Shown here in pieces: positions 12,722 to 23,464 of a stretch of DNA of 64,000 bases. This DNA comes from Hydrangea macrophylla. Taxonomy: Eukaryota; Streptophyta; Magnoliopsida; Cornales; Hydrangeaceae. The notes under the pieces are model-generated. The model was not told the DNA's origin and searched no databases. It saw nothing but the letters and a program-made list of their open reading frames with translations. Both the position numbers and the translations under genes were made by a program. The DNA lies in assembly GCA_033977485.1 (NCBI GenBank), contig CM066984.1:110899191-110963190 (forward strand), written 5' to 3'. The first letter of the stretch is position 1. Each line of letters starts with the position of its first letter.

Positions 12722-12734
12722 TGGAGGGGAGAGT
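12722..12734 (+). other. Polypurine tract
   Basis: A purine run GGAGGGGAGAG lies directly before the 3' LTR start TGTCACACCCG. This is the expected position of the plus-strand primer for reverse transcription. Confidence 0.85.
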
Positions 12735-14895
12735 TGTCACACCCGTTCCAGAAAATTTTAATTTTATCATGCATATTTGTAATTTGGGAGTTTATCAATG
12801 TTAGTTGATAATGGTGATGAGGTTGACTGTGAGTCAACGGTAAGGTGTCAGTAAGGACACAGGAACATGGTAGTTCATATTGCATGGGCATGAGTAAATG
12901 ACATTTATATGATTTAAATGTTATTTGACTTATCTGGTATTCCTGTGAATAGTAATTATACCTGTGTAGTATAATTCTGGTATATTGGATATTTTAGTAT
13001 ATCATTTTGAGAACTGTGGTGAGAACGTGAGTGATACGTTAATTAAAAAGGTAGGTTTTGTAGAGATTCCTCAGAATATAGTTTTCGAATGTTATTTTGG
13101 ACCCAAACGAAGCCTAGTCGAAAACTTTTGAAATTTATAGTTTTCACTCGTAAAGTTATAAAATGGACGTGTGCGAAGTTTCATGGGTTAATTAGGAATT
13201 TGAGAAACTTGCGGGGAGGTGAACGTAATTCCCGAGAAGTTTTTCTATAAATAGTGGTGGATGAAATTTCATTTCTCAAAACATTTCATAAATATCTAGA
13301 GAGAGGAGAGAGAAAGGGAGATTTGAGCCAACGGGCTTTGCGACGCCGATCGACGACTTTTCGTCCGTCAGATTTTCTCCAGATTCAAGATTTGAACTCG
13401 TGGAGGTAAGACCTACGTTTTGATACTACTTAGGTAGTGTTTGGCCAAATTTTTGTAAAATATTAATTCTAGACTTTTGGGGAAAATCAGGTAAAACTCG
13501 TAGGAATCGCGCATAATTTGGAATCCGACGATTAATTAGTCCTCTGGACGATCCTTCAAAGTTTGAAGAGATTCGCACGAGGTATGAATTCTAGATCTAT
13601 GAAATATATGGATTTTCATGTTTTGAACATCAATTTGGATATCTTTGGATCCGGGCAAAATTCATGTATTAATTAGGCCCGTTAATTACGCACGTGAAAT
13701 TATATAAAAAGCACGTATAACTGTTTATGTGAGCATGTTATGTGTCTACTTGGGTCAAAGGGGAGTTTGGTGCAAATTCATCCGGGGTAAGCTCCTCGAA
13801 CCTTGAGGATTGTAATTTAATTGTGATTGAAAAGGAATTGGAATTTTGGTTGTGTCTGGATTGGAGGTGGGCCCAACCAGGACACGGTACCTGGTATGGA
13901 GGAAGGCCCAACCAGTGTACGAGATGCGTGGGAGAGGTGGGCCTCCTACGGCATCGACCGGATGAATGCGTACCACTCACCCTAGAGACTATTTCTATGT
14001 GTTTTAGATGCTTAAATCATGAACTGTCATATAAGCATACATTTAGAATTGTACGCTCAGCATATAGCTGAGCAGTGGAGATGTACTCCATTGCAGGTAA
14101 AAAGAAAGACAAGAGAAAGCATGAGGAGTGAGGCCGTGGAATGCCGGGGAATCAATGGTTTATATTTGTTGTTCTACTCCGAACTTGTAATACAAACCTT
14201 GAATTCGTAGCATGTTGTAATATAATATGAACTTAGATTTAGTACTTGTAATCCCTAGTAAACGCTCTGGTATTTATGTTTTGAATGATGTAATAGAGTG
14301 GTTATATGTTGGTTTGAATTTGGAAGAACCTTGAAGGGAAAAAGCTACAGTTTTGGGAGTTGCTAATAGGGATCAGTCGACTGGTTTTTGATCCAGTCGA
14401 CTGGATCGCTGTATTGAATGGGTTACTGATTGGTTTCGTCTGAGGTTCAGTCGACTGGGTTAAGAAAACAGTCGACTGGATGGAGCCCCAGACCTGGACA
14501 TTCTGCTTGATTGGGCACCAGTCGACTGGACTTCTTCAGTCGACTGAAAATTTTAGGCACCAGTCGACTGGGTCCCCGACACAGTCGACTTGATGGGCTG
14601 TTATATTTTGAAACCTATCTGTTTGAGATCACCAGTCGACCGGACCCTCGATCAGTCGACTGGTCCTCTATTTTCAAAACTGTTTTCTTTTTTTATCGGA
14701 TTCAATTGGCCAAAACTTTTTATAACTCTGATTCTATTGGATTTTTCAACTCAGAGGGAAATGTTTCCTAAAGTTTTAAATTACTCAGGGTTGTTTTAAT
14801 GTTCTTTCCGCTGCGTATAGGTTTATGATGTTTAGATGAGCCTTGGTGGCGTGCCACGTGTCCTATTTCCACGCGTAGTGGGATGGGTCGTGACA
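12735..14895 (+). repeat. 3' LTR of the Ty3/gypsy element
   Basis: It runs from TGTCACACCCG to GGGTCGTGACA, is 2161 bp, and is followed by the duplication GTATT. It keeps the canonical TGTCAC start where the 5' LTR has TGTCAT. It has its own cluster of CAGTCGACTG palindromes at about 14374-14663, with one site changed to CAGTCGACTT. Confidence 0.95.
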
Positions 14896-14904
14896 GTATT
14901 AGCA

Positions 14905-15078
14905 CATTGTTCACTACATAACAAATTGTTAGACTATATAACAAAAGTAACAAGATGTGTCCGACTATATACCCATCCACCATATCCACATCATTGTTCA
15001 CTACATACAAATTGTTAAGACTACATAACAAAAAATAACAAAATGTGGCCAACTATCTATTGATCCACCATATCCACA
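14905..15078. repeat. Two-copy tandem repeat, 87-bp period
   Basis: A unit starting CATTGTTCACTACATA at 14905 recurs at 14992. Both end in a CCACCATATCCACA stretch. It lies in the DNA that the gypsy element split (the target duplication joins at 14896-14900). From 15079 to 15389 I see only AT-rich sequence with no gene. Confidence 0.7.
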
Positions 15079-15389
15079 CCCAATCTGCATGAAACCAATA
15101 GAAAGCATCAGTATCTTTTAAGTTAGAGAACGAACATAAACTATGTAAAATATAAAGTAATTATAAGTTAAGTTTTCAGCTATCAAAGATGAAACATTAA
15201 TGGAGTATTGTGATGAATTAATCCTAACTGATGAAGATACTAATTTAGATGATTGATAATGTACTTTTATATTTTTCAGACATTAGTGGTATTTAGTCTT
15301 ATGCGAATGTGTATGTTTTATTAATTCACAATAATCAATTCCCAAATTTTGTTTTATACATATGTTGCTATTATTGCTATTGCATGTGT

Positions 15390-15927
15390 TACGCGAAAAT
15401 ACGCAAAATAATATCCTTAAGTATTTTATAACTAAGTTTGGAGGTTTTGGGGGGGCGAAACGAGTTTCGGCACTCGTAGAGGCACGAGACTAGAACTCAC
15501 ACCTCACACATGACTAACTAGACTTGCGAGAACAAACGGCATGCAAAGCCTACCCACGGTTTGCAATTTACGCGATGATACGCAAAATAATATCGTTAGG
15601 CATTTTATAACTAAGTTTTGAGATTTTGGGGCGTCGATACGAGTTCCAGCACTCGAACAGGCACGGGACCAGAACTCACACCTGACACACAACCAACTAG
15701 ACATGCAGGAACAAACGACACGCAATTTCTACGCACGGTTTACAAGTTACGCGATAATATGCAAAATAATATCCTTAGGCCTTTTATAACTAAGTTTTGA
15801 GGTTTTGGGGGGTCGAAATAAGTTCCGACACTTGGAGAGACACGAGACCAGAACTCACACCTCAAATGCGACCAACTGGACTTGCAGGAATAAACGGCAT
15901 GCAATTTCTACACACGATTTTTTTTAC
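15390..15927. repeat. Three-copy tandem repeat, 179-bp period
   Basis: Units start with TACGCGAAAATACGC at 15390, TACGCGATGATACGC at 15569 and TACGCGATAATATGC at 15748, so both spacings are exactly 179 bp. Shared blocks are GCAAAATAATATC, TTTTATAACTAAG and CCAGAACTCACACCT. The third unit runs straight into a truncated gypsy LTR. The unit length is in the range of plant satellite monomers, but only three copies are present here. Confidence 0.85.
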
Positions 15928-15928
15928 T

Positions 15929-16820
15929 TGCCGCTACCGGATGAATGCGTATTTTTCTACCTAAAGACTATTTTTTTTTATGAATTGTGAGATTAGGGCA
16001 TGTTTTACCATATATTGCATATGTTAGAACTTGTGCAATTAGCATATAGCTGAGTAGTGGAGCTTTACTTCATTGCAGGTGCAAAAGAAGAAAAAGGCAA
16101 GAAAAAGAGTGAGGAGTAAGGTCGAGGAATGACGGGAAATCACTACGTGTATATACTTTTGTTTTCAATCTAAACTTCTAATAAGAACTTAGAGTTCGTA
16201 GCATGTTATGATAAAATCTTGGGATAGTTCTATAGTATTGTAATCCCTCGTAAGAACTCATGTAATCCATGTTTTGAAAGTTGGAATTTAGTGATGTTAA
16301 TGTTGGTGTTAGGATTGGAGAACTATGGTTTGAGATTGCTGCAGATTGGGAAAATATGAGGAAGATTAGTCGATTAGGTCTTCGACACAGTCGACTGGAC
16401 CCCTGTCTTACAGAGTTATTCTTTTAGTTTTTCACCGACTTCAGTTGACCGAAGGGGAGGTATCAGTCGACTAGTTTCTGCATGAAAAGAGGGCATTCTG
16501 TGTACACAATGTTCAGTCGACCGGACCTGGGTCAGTCGACTGAGGAATTGAGGCCCCAATCAACTGGACGAGGCCTGTGGACTTTAACTACTTTATTCTT
16601 CTGACCTCCAATCGACCGAGTCCCCACTCCAGTCCACTGGACCTCTGTTTTCAAAACTGAATTCTTTTGGGAAGTGTTCTAATTGGCAAAACTTTTTGTA
16701 ACTCTGATTTTAATGACTTTTACTTATGTTTTCCGCTGTTATTTACTTTAAAGGAATTGGATGAGCCTTGATGGCATGCCACGTGTCCAATTTCCTCGCG
16801 TAGTAGGATGGGTCGTGACA
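15929..16820 (+). mobile_element. 3' portion of a truncated Ty3/gypsy LTR
   Basis: It ends GGATGGGTCGTGACA, as do the intact LTRs. It contains the same landmarks (GCATATAGCTGAG near 16043 and CAGTCGACTG-type sites at about 16388, 16458, 16512 and 16532, some mutated). It starts abruptly at the CTTGCCGCTACCGG segment next to the 179-bp repeats, so its 5' half is missing. It is more diverged than the intact element and so older. Confidence 0.8.
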
Positions 16821-17742
16821 AAATTTCTCTTTGCTGATAAAAAAAAATACATATACTGAAGCTTCCAATTTCTGGTTTCCTATTGAAGAAATCTGAAGAA
16901 GAGTACAGGTTCAACTCCAGTAGAGGTATAGTATTGCCTTGCCAAGTTGAGTTCTTTAGAAATTTGTTAGTATTTCTAGAGAGATGAGCAAAAGTTTGGT
17001 AGATTTGAATTTGATGACTTGTTGGAATGGTTTATGTGGGTTTTGATTATTCATGCAAGCAAGGTAATTATAAATCATATGGTTAGCTATAGAAGGACCT
17101 ACCCATAAATGATATGAATAGTGGTTGGACAAGAAACAATAACTAGAATTTGAACCCCTGAGTTGTGTCCATTCGGCCAAACCCCTTATGGGCAAACAAG
17201 CATGACTACTAGTTAATAGTCCCCAAACAATCTATTTAGATTGTTTAGAATTATTTCTAACACTTAGAATTTAGTTCTCTTTCATTCTTCTCTACATATA
17301 GCCATTCTAAATTTTTTTTTCTTATGTTCCTTATATTGTCACAAAAAAGTAATTTTTTTTTGTACTTTATTTAATTGCAAAAATAGAATACATAAAGGTA
17401 ATTGTATCAGTGGATTTTCGGAGGCTAGATATTGTGCAAACTTGCAAATAGTTGCTTTCTTAATTTCTTTTTGCTAAGTAGATGTTTTCCTCTTAGTCAT
17501 TGGCTTTTCTATCAATCTCAGTCAATGCCATTGGATAGTTATTTCTTAACTGGGTTGTCGAGCTAAGGACTGTTAATCACTTTAGTTTTTTGTTGATTGT
17601 GGTCTCAATATTCGATTCTATATAGGACTCATTTTTTTTCCAAGGTGTTTCTTGCAACTATTGTCCCACAAATGAGCTTATATCTACTTAGGTAGGTTGA
17701 TTCATTTTAAAGATTTTGTTAAACTTGTGATAGGTAGTAGAT
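16821..17742. other. No gene recognised
   Basis: AT-rich sequence with T-runs near 17305-17360. I see no exon pattern, repeat boundary or RNA gene. The part just before 17743 may be the 5' flank of the CACTA-related fragment that follows. Confidence 0.4.
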
Positions 17743-18162
17743 ATGGATAAGCAATGGATGAAGATTAAAACTAGATACTTACCCGAGTATGAGAAAGGGG
17801 TTGACGATTTCATTGAGTATGCACGGCCGTTTGCAGATAGTGGTAGTAGGATAATATGTCCGTGTGTGATGTGCGGGAATAGGGTGTTTGAGCACATAGA
17901 TATAGAGAAAGCACATTTGCTCGATAAAGGGATGGATATCAATTATACTATATGGGTCAATCACGGGGAGGTTTATGAAGTATTGAGTGAGGATGAGGAC
18001 GACGATGAACCTTGTGGTGATGGAAATGAAGGTTTGCGAGAAATGTTGGCAGACTTGGATGGGGGTTCAATGAGTCATGTCATGCCTCAAGGGGATGCCT
18101 CAAGTAGTAGTGATCCCAGAGAATCAAGTCCCCTTGTACTAGTGTATTTGAATATCTTTTGA
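17743..18162 (+). pseudogene. CACTA (En/Spm) transposase N-terminal fragment: transposase-associated domain
   Basis: The 139 codons start MDKQWMKIKTRYLPEYEKGV and contain CPCVMCGN, HLLDKGM and YTIWVNHGE. This pattern is diagnostic of the transposase-associated domain found at the N-terminus of plant CACTA TNP2-type transposases. It is followed by an acidic stretch (SEDEDDDE). The catalytic transposase region that normally follows is absent; the frame ends soon after. The subterminal-type repeats at 18340-18700 support a CACTA derivative with most of its coding region deleted. Confidence 0.8.
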
Positions 18163-18339
18163 TATTCTGGTTTGTAATAACTATGCTTTTAAATTTGTGA
18201 CTTGGTTTGGTTATCGACAAATTATTGGAATGAATGTATGAAGATTAGAATCATTGTTGTTTTTTGAATTGAAGTTTTAGCAAGTTAATTGGTTCAAATA
18301 AAAAAAAATATTTTTAAAAAAGGAAAAGATTATTTCAAT

Positions 18340-18710
18340 CTGGTATTATGATTTGCGACGCACATTTATTGCGTGCCTAATATAATCATAATATTATTAT
18401 TTGCGACGCACATTGGCGTGGTTGATAGTAATTCGAAATGCTAAATGATTATTTGCCACGCTAAGTAGCGTGTCAAATACTACCTTATTAGCAACGCATA
18501 TGAGCATTGCTGATGATTACCAAACTACTAAATATATTATTTGCCACGTTGTGTTGCGTGGCAAAATGCACCTTTATTAGCCATGCAATACAGCGTGGCT
18601 GACAATTACATTCACTATTAGCAACGTATAAATGCGTCGCTAATAATTACTTTTAGCGACGCATTCATTTTTGCTAAGTTAGAAATTTATTAGCAACGCA
18701 TATATATATA
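18340..18710. repeat. CACTA-type subterminal repeats (GCGACGCA / TGCGTCGC family)
   Basis: Short motifs in both orientations recur every 40-70 bp: TTGCGACGCAC near 18352 and 18402, TTGCCACGC near 18451 and 18542, AGCAACGCA or AGCAACGTA near 18490, 18620 and 18692, and TAGCGACGCA near 18655. Such arrays are the transposase-binding subterminal regions of CACTA elements. The same style appears at 35030-35205. The terminal CACTA itself is not clear here. Confidence 0.6.
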
Positions 18711-18765
18711 TATACATATATTTTGCTTGGATCCTTAGTGGTTTTGAAGATTTTCTATTTTGTTA

Positions 18766-19066
18766 ATTGCATATTGCACCGTTGAGTTTACACTTAGTGT
18801 CACTTAAACCCAAATTGCTAAAAGTTTGGCCCATTAGACCATAAACTTTCTATTTTGTGTCAATTTGCAACTTCCATAACAATCTGTCAGAATTGTTGAC
18901 TGAACTATGACGAATTTTTAATAGAACTGCAACGGATTTTGCCGAGGGTGCAAATTGACACAAGTTAGAAACTTTAGGGTCTAATGTGTCAGCTTTTAAA
19001 TTATGTGGGGGACAAATTGACAACAAGTGTAGACTACCTGGGTGTAAAGTGTAATAAACCCGTTTC
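18766..19066. mobile_element. Foldback / long-TIR MITE-like element
   Basis: The two halves are inverted copies: the left arm block CATTAGACCATAAACTTTCT faces a right-arm block that reads, in reverse, CATTAGACCCTAAAGTTTCT. Both are followed by GTGTCAATTTGCA. The outer arms share a TTTACAC...GTGTC pattern. It is about 300 bp with no coding capacity. Boundaries are approximate and no target duplication was confirmed. Confidence 0.6.
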
Positions 19067-19318
19067 TATTCTTATCCCCAGAAGAGTAACAGAAAGGCTG
19101 GCGATAAAGGCACCTTCATTTTTTAATTAGGGCACCTAAATTTAAGTTAAAAAATCTGTTTTTTACCTTTTACTTTAATTAGTAAGGGCACCTCACTTAT
19201 TTTACTATATATTATAGGCTTAACTATATTTTACACCCTCTTAGTTTGTCTTTTATGTCAATTTGGTCCTTGTAATTTAGAAAGTGTCTTTCATTGAGGA
19301 TGTCAACTGAGCAAAAAG

Positions 19319-19657
19319 ATGGAGATTGAGTTGTCTGAGTTGTTAGATGTTGTAGAGGACTTCTGCTGGTGTCTGTTCGGTCTTGGAGTGATACTTGTCT
19401 CTCGTCGAGTGTTCTCGCTGGTTGACAATGTTCTAGAGTTTTCTGCAGAATTTTGGACAGTGGATCAAATGTCGGCCTATTTTTTTTTTTTTTTTGCCGG
19501 TTTATTCCATTTTTTGGTATTCTTCTCTGGCGGGGTTTTGGATTCCCTCAAGCAAGCATATGGGGGAAAAATTAAATTCGTTTTGGTGGGATATATAGCA
19601 ATTTGGCAAATCAAGTTGGTTTTGGCAGCATTTGGGCTGATCAAGATTTTAGCTTGA
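19319..19657 (+). CDS. Hypothetical open frame inside the long-TIR element
   Basis: A 112-codon frame starting MEIELSELLDVVEDF, with a hydrophobic middle made partly by a T-run (FFFFF). I recognise no domain. It sits between the inverted arms, so it could be captured host sequence or non-coding filler. A sequence ending TTTGGTTGTTCAAAAAAA at about 20150-20170 resembles a LINE 3' tail, so part of this interior may derive from a LINE. Confidence 0.15.
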   Translation: MEIELSELLDVVEDFCWCLFGLGVILVSRRVFSLVDNVLEFSAEFWTVDQMSAYFFFFFAGLFHFLVFFSGGVLDSLKQAYGGKIKFVLVGYIAIWQIKLVLAAFGLIKILA

Positions 19658-20412
19658 TAATGACCAAAATTGATACCCGTATCAGCATTGATGTCGGCTT
19701 CAAGATTATTGCTTGCCTCCAGGAACATTACCCAGTGGTGCTTATTATTCACCACATGAGAATTTGAGAGTGCATTTGGTGGGGAAAAATGTTGTTTATC
19801 GCCCAGAATTCAGATTTGGATCTGGTGACCTTCCTTGCTAGTTTTGCATCAATTTGTCTTCACTAGTGGTGCTGGCTGTGCAGACTCACTGGTTTCTTAC
19901 TGTGCTTGGTATCAATTTCTAAGATTTGGTGCTTCTAATTGTCTTTGGGGCTGTTGGCAGTATGAAGGGTCTGGTGGGTTTGTCTTCACGATTGGCCAAA
20001 TTAGAGGTGTTTGGGCTTCTTTTTGTCTCTTTTTATTTTGCCCACCATAGGCTTATGTCTAATTCTGATAAATCTTCTTAGGGGTGTTTGGAATTCAGTT
20101 CTGTTTGATATCTACTCTTGTTTGGCTTGTAAGCCATTTAATATAATATTGCTTTGGTTGTTCAAAAAAATTGTTTTTTTTAACTTAAATTTAAGTGCCT
20201 TAATTTAAAATTTTTAGTTTCATAAGTGTGTCAAATAAGTCCAAGAAGTCCCTTAGTGATGAATAATTTTGTCACTGAAAGTAAAAAAATTTGTCAATGA
20301 AAGTAAAAATTTGTTACAAAAAGTGTTCGAGGGACTAAAATGACACACTTATGAAATTAGAGAAACTAGATTGACACTTTCTAAATTACACGGACCAAAT
20401 TGACATAAAGGG

Positions 20413-20909
20413 TGATGATGCCAAAAATTGGTAAGAGTAAAGTAAAGCAATTTAGGAGAGAGAGAGAGAGTGAGAGACTATTTTTTGTATGTGGTTCGGC
20501 CCTGTTAATGAAGGTACCTACGTCCACGGGTGTGTCTGAGCACGTTCACTAGCAGATCACCGGCGGGCCTGGTGAGCCAACAAAGAGGGGCGGCACTACC
20601 AGTAATACCGGCCGGGTGTATGCGTATAATGGTGAATATTGTAGAGGTGCTGTGTAGACTACAGAATTATCGGCCCCTCCAATGGGGGGTGAGAGGTCTC
20701 TTTTATAGATGTAAGAGACCTACTCTTACATGGATAAGGGAATATAATCCTATTGGGGTGTGATTGACACCAATCAAGTAAGTTTCCTAATCGCATTAGG
20801 ATTGATTGACATTAATTGCGGGGGTTTCCCAATTGGATTAGGAAATAGATGCACTTTCCATTAGTCTTCTAGCTTGAGTAGGAAACTGCCCATAATTTTG
20901 GGCGTATCA
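20413..20909 (-). repeat. LTR of the gag-only element (3' LTR in element orientation)
   Basis: It runs TGATGATGCC to GGGCGTATCA on the plus strand. It contains a GA microsatellite at about 20456-20475 and the block GTGGTTCGGCCC followed by CCTACGTCCACG, which is also present in the solo LTR at 29388-29936. Confidence 0.92.
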
Positions 20910-20910
20910 G

Positions 20911-22062
20911 CTGCCCCCCATTTCCAAGATTGGCCAGATGCTATATCGGGGCAAGTTTGGAAATTAGTTGATGCCACTTGCCACTGTCTGAGTGCTCGAG
21001 AAAGCTGCCTCGGGGCTTCTGAGCCTGGTGAGTCCTCGGGAACTGGCTGAGAGTTGAAAACCTGCCTAGCTCGGGATCTTTAGGTGCTCGGGAACTGACC
21101 GGGAGTTGAGACCCGGCCTAATTCGGAGTCTTTGAATGCTCGGGAAGTGACCGAGAGTTGAGACTCGGCCTACTTCGGAGTCTTTTTTGCTTGAGTTAGC
21201 TCCCAGGATGGTTATCTTCCGCCCGTAAACCTTCGTCAAGGCTGTGGGTAGAAGGACTTTACCATGTTGGAAAAGCCGACCTAAAGCGTACTGCTCTAGG
21301 GTCCTTTTTTATGTTAGCTCCCCAGGATGGTTGTCTTCCGCCCAGTTAGCCTTCGTCAAGACTGTTGGGAGAAGAGCTTGACCATGTTGGTGGAACCGAC
21401 CTAAATCACGGTGCTTTAGGGTCCTTTTGCTCCTCTATCGTCGGCCAACCTAAGAGATTTTAGTCACCTCTATCGTCGGTCTGGACCTAAGTGGAGTTAA
21501 TGTCTCTGAGTACTGTAGGTGCTCGGGTTGTCCAAGATTTTGACCTGGTTATCCGCGAGGCCTGTAGATACCCGGTGTGATTACCTGTTTAGTTCACTAC
21601 GCCATCTTGCCCCCCAAGCTTTCGCTAAGACGAGGGTCTTAAAGAGGCTATGATCTGTAGGTAACCGACCTGGAACATGGTGGTTGCAGGGTCTTTTGAA
21701 GCTTGCCATCGTCGGCCACCTAGGGGGTTTGCCCCCATCGTCGGTTGGACCTAAGCGAAGCCGGTGCCTCGGTCGTGACCCCGAGGTCTTTGGTGCCTGG
21801 GTTCGGAGCCCGAGGTCTTTTAGTGCCTGAGTTCGGAGCTCGAGGTCTTCTTCGTGCCTCGGGGTTAGGCCCGAGGTCTTTATGTGCCTCGGGGTTAGGC
21901 CCGAGGTCTTTGTAGATGCCTCGGGGTTAGGCCCGAGGACTTTGTATGAACTCTGACAATCGGTGGAGCCTTACGCGGTGATCAGGCAAGTACCACTGTA
22001 GTCGGGCTCATCTAGAATGATGGAGACAGGGGGTCGGATCAGGATCATCGGGCTCCTGATTT
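20911..22062 (-). repeat. Non-coding internal part of the gag-only element, built of tandem repeats
   Basis: This GC-rich stretch lies between the gag stop and the LTR. It has at least three repeat sets: a roughly 62-bp unit ending TTCGGAGTCTT at about 21040-21190, a roughly 115-bp unit starting AGCTCC(C)CAGGATGGTT at about 21197 and 21315, and a 30-35-bp unit (TGCCTCGGGGTTAGGCCCGA) repeated at about 21750-21950. No pol fragment is recognisable. Confidence 0.75.
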
Positions 22063-23403
22063 TTATGTGCTGGAGGCAAAGCCGGAACTGCTTGATCCTG
22101 ATCGATGTGAACTGGAGGTCAGGTCGGGACTGTCGAACCATGCCTGTTGTGAGCTGGAGGTCCGGTCGGGGCTGTCTGACCCGAACTGCTGTGAACTGGA
22201 AGAACTGTCAGAACTCCCGGGCTGATCTCGCTTTCGCTTACTTCTGGAAGACTCGTTGCTTTCTTGCTCGGTGTATTTGGTCTTCAGAAACTCTTCAGTG
22301 TCGATATATTTTCCAACCCTCTCAGAGAGCTCAACCAAAGTTTCCGGTCGATTTTTGTGGAACGACGCGGCGCACTTGGTGTGTTGAACTCCCGAGCAGA
22401 AGGCTAGGATGGCAATTGTCTCGTTCAGATTGCGGATTTGAAGCTTCTGTTGGTTGAACCGGTCAGTGAACTCCTTGAGGGACTCATTATTCCGTTGTCT
22501 GACTGTTAGTAGCTGCATGTCTGGCTTTGGCCGCTCATGCATACCGGCGAACTGGTTGATGAACTGCTTGCTGAGTTGTTTGAAACTGTAGACCGATCGG
22601 GGCTCCAAGGAGTAGAACCACTGCATGGCGGGGCCTTTCAAAGTGCTGGGGAAGGCTAGGCAGTGTAGCTCATCGGAGTTGGTGGCTAGTGCCATCTGAA
22701 CCTTATAGGTCCGGACATGGTCGACCGGGCTTCCCGAACCGCCGTAGGGATCTAAGTGAGGCTGCTTGAATTTGCGCGGGATGGAGAACCTCGTGATCTG
22801 GCTGGAGAACGGTGACTCTGTCTCGGTATTGGCTTGATTCTGAGCATGGTTTTGACCAAGCTTTTTGGCCACTCCGTCGATCTGCTTCTGTAAGTACTTG
22901 ATTCGGGCTTCCACTCCTTCCCGACCGGTATCTGAGGAACTGGTCGGGTTGGTGGAAGAGGCTTCTTCTTTATGGCGGGGTGCTGTCCTCTGGGATCGGG
23001 CTCGGCTGTGACCCCGGGTAACCGTTCGCTTAAGGACGACTCGGCTCTTGACCGAGTGACCCAAGACTGATTCCCGGGCCATATGCTCCTGCCTTTCCCC
23101 TCGGGCAGCAGGCCCACTGCTGACGTCTTTGACATCCTCAACACGGGACGGGTTGGCTCGGGCCCGTTGTCTGGTCAAGATCGGTTCTCGACCGTACGCA
23201 ACGTTCCCGGGTCGTTTCCCGGCCATTGAAGGATTGCTTTGCTGGGCTAGCAGTGCTTCGATCTGTTGCTGGATTTGACGCTGGCCCTCCAAGAGTTGTG
23301 TGAGGGTTGCGGTGATTTGCTCATATGTCGGGACTGCTGCAGTCGACGCCGGGGCCGAAGGAACATCCCGGTCGGACTGCTGCGCAGCCTTCTTTGGTGG
23401 CAT
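22063..23403 (-). CDS. Retrotransposon Gag protein of the non-autonomous element
   Basis: An intact 446-codon frame from ATG at 23403, about 60 bp inside the LTR. The N-terminus has a glutamine-rich helical segment (TQLLEGQRQIQQQIEALLAQ, about residues 36-56). A basic, Ser/Arg-rich linker follows. The retrotransposon Gag core spans about residues 215-345, with HLDPYGGSGSPVDHVRTYK, GPAMQWFYSL and FTDRFNQQ. The C-terminus is a Ser-rich run with repeated SSSQQ/DSPD-type units and ends without a CCHC zinc knuckle. In relatives this protein assembles the particle. The open frame and identical LTRs suggest very recent insertion. Confidence 0.85.
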   Translation of the reverse strand: MPPKKAAQQSDRDVPSAPASTAAVPTYEQITATLTQLLEGQRQIQQQIEALLAQQSNPSMAGKRPGNVAYGREPILTRQRARANPSRVEDVKDVSSGPAARGERQEHMARESVLGHSVKSRVVLKRTVTRGHSRARSQRTAPRHKEEASSTNPTSSSDTGREGVEARIKYLQKQIDGVAKKLGQNHAQNQANTETESPFSSQITRFSIPRKFKQPHLDPYGGSGSPVDHVRTYKVQMALATNSDELHCLAFPSTLKGPAMQWFYSLEPRSVYSFKQLSKQFINQFAGMHERPKPDMQLLTVRQRNNESLKEFTDRFNQQKLQIRNLNETIAILAFCSGVQHTKCAASFHKNRPETLVELSERVGKYIDTEEFLKTKYTEQESNESSRSKRKRDQPGSSDSSSSSQQFGSDSPDRTSSSQQAWFDSPDLTSSSHRSGSSSSGFASST

Positions 23404-23442
23404 ATTGATCAGTCAAGAATTTGTTGATGAGAAGAATTGTTG

Positions 23443-23464
23443 TTTCCCACAGACGGCGCCAAAC
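23443..23464 (-). other. Primer binding site region of the gag-only element
   Basis: Reading the minus strand from the LTR edge gives TTTGGCGCCGTCTGTGGGA. The TGGCGCC start pairs with the 3' end of a tRNA ending GGCGCCA. I infer the primer role from position and do not assign the tRNA with certainty. Confidence 0.7.

Larger units (their letters stand above)
5820..14895 (+). mobile_element. Complete Ty3/gypsy LTR retrotransposon (Tekay/Del-like chromovirus), decayed coding region
   Basis: The 9076-bp element is bounded by TGTCA and TGACA and flanked by the perfect 5-bp duplication GTATT (5815-5819 and 14896-14900). In order it has a 2161-bp LTR, a tRNA-iMet-type primer site, gag-pol in the order Gag, zinc knuckle, protease, reverse transcriptase, RNase H, integrase and a chromodomain-like tail, a purine-rich tract, and a second 2161-bp LTR. 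That order, the long LTRs and the tail at the end of integrase fit the Tekay/Del lineage. The coding region has a stop, a frameshift and two changed catalytic residues, so it cannot transpose on its own. By hand count the LTRs differ at about 28 sites (1.3%), so the insertion is geologically recent. Confidence 0.95.

Noticed and set aside
22017..22457. 146-codon plus-strand frame inside the gag region
   Set aside because: It is the antisense shadow of the minus-strand gag, which has the Gag domain and correct position relative to the LTR and primer site.
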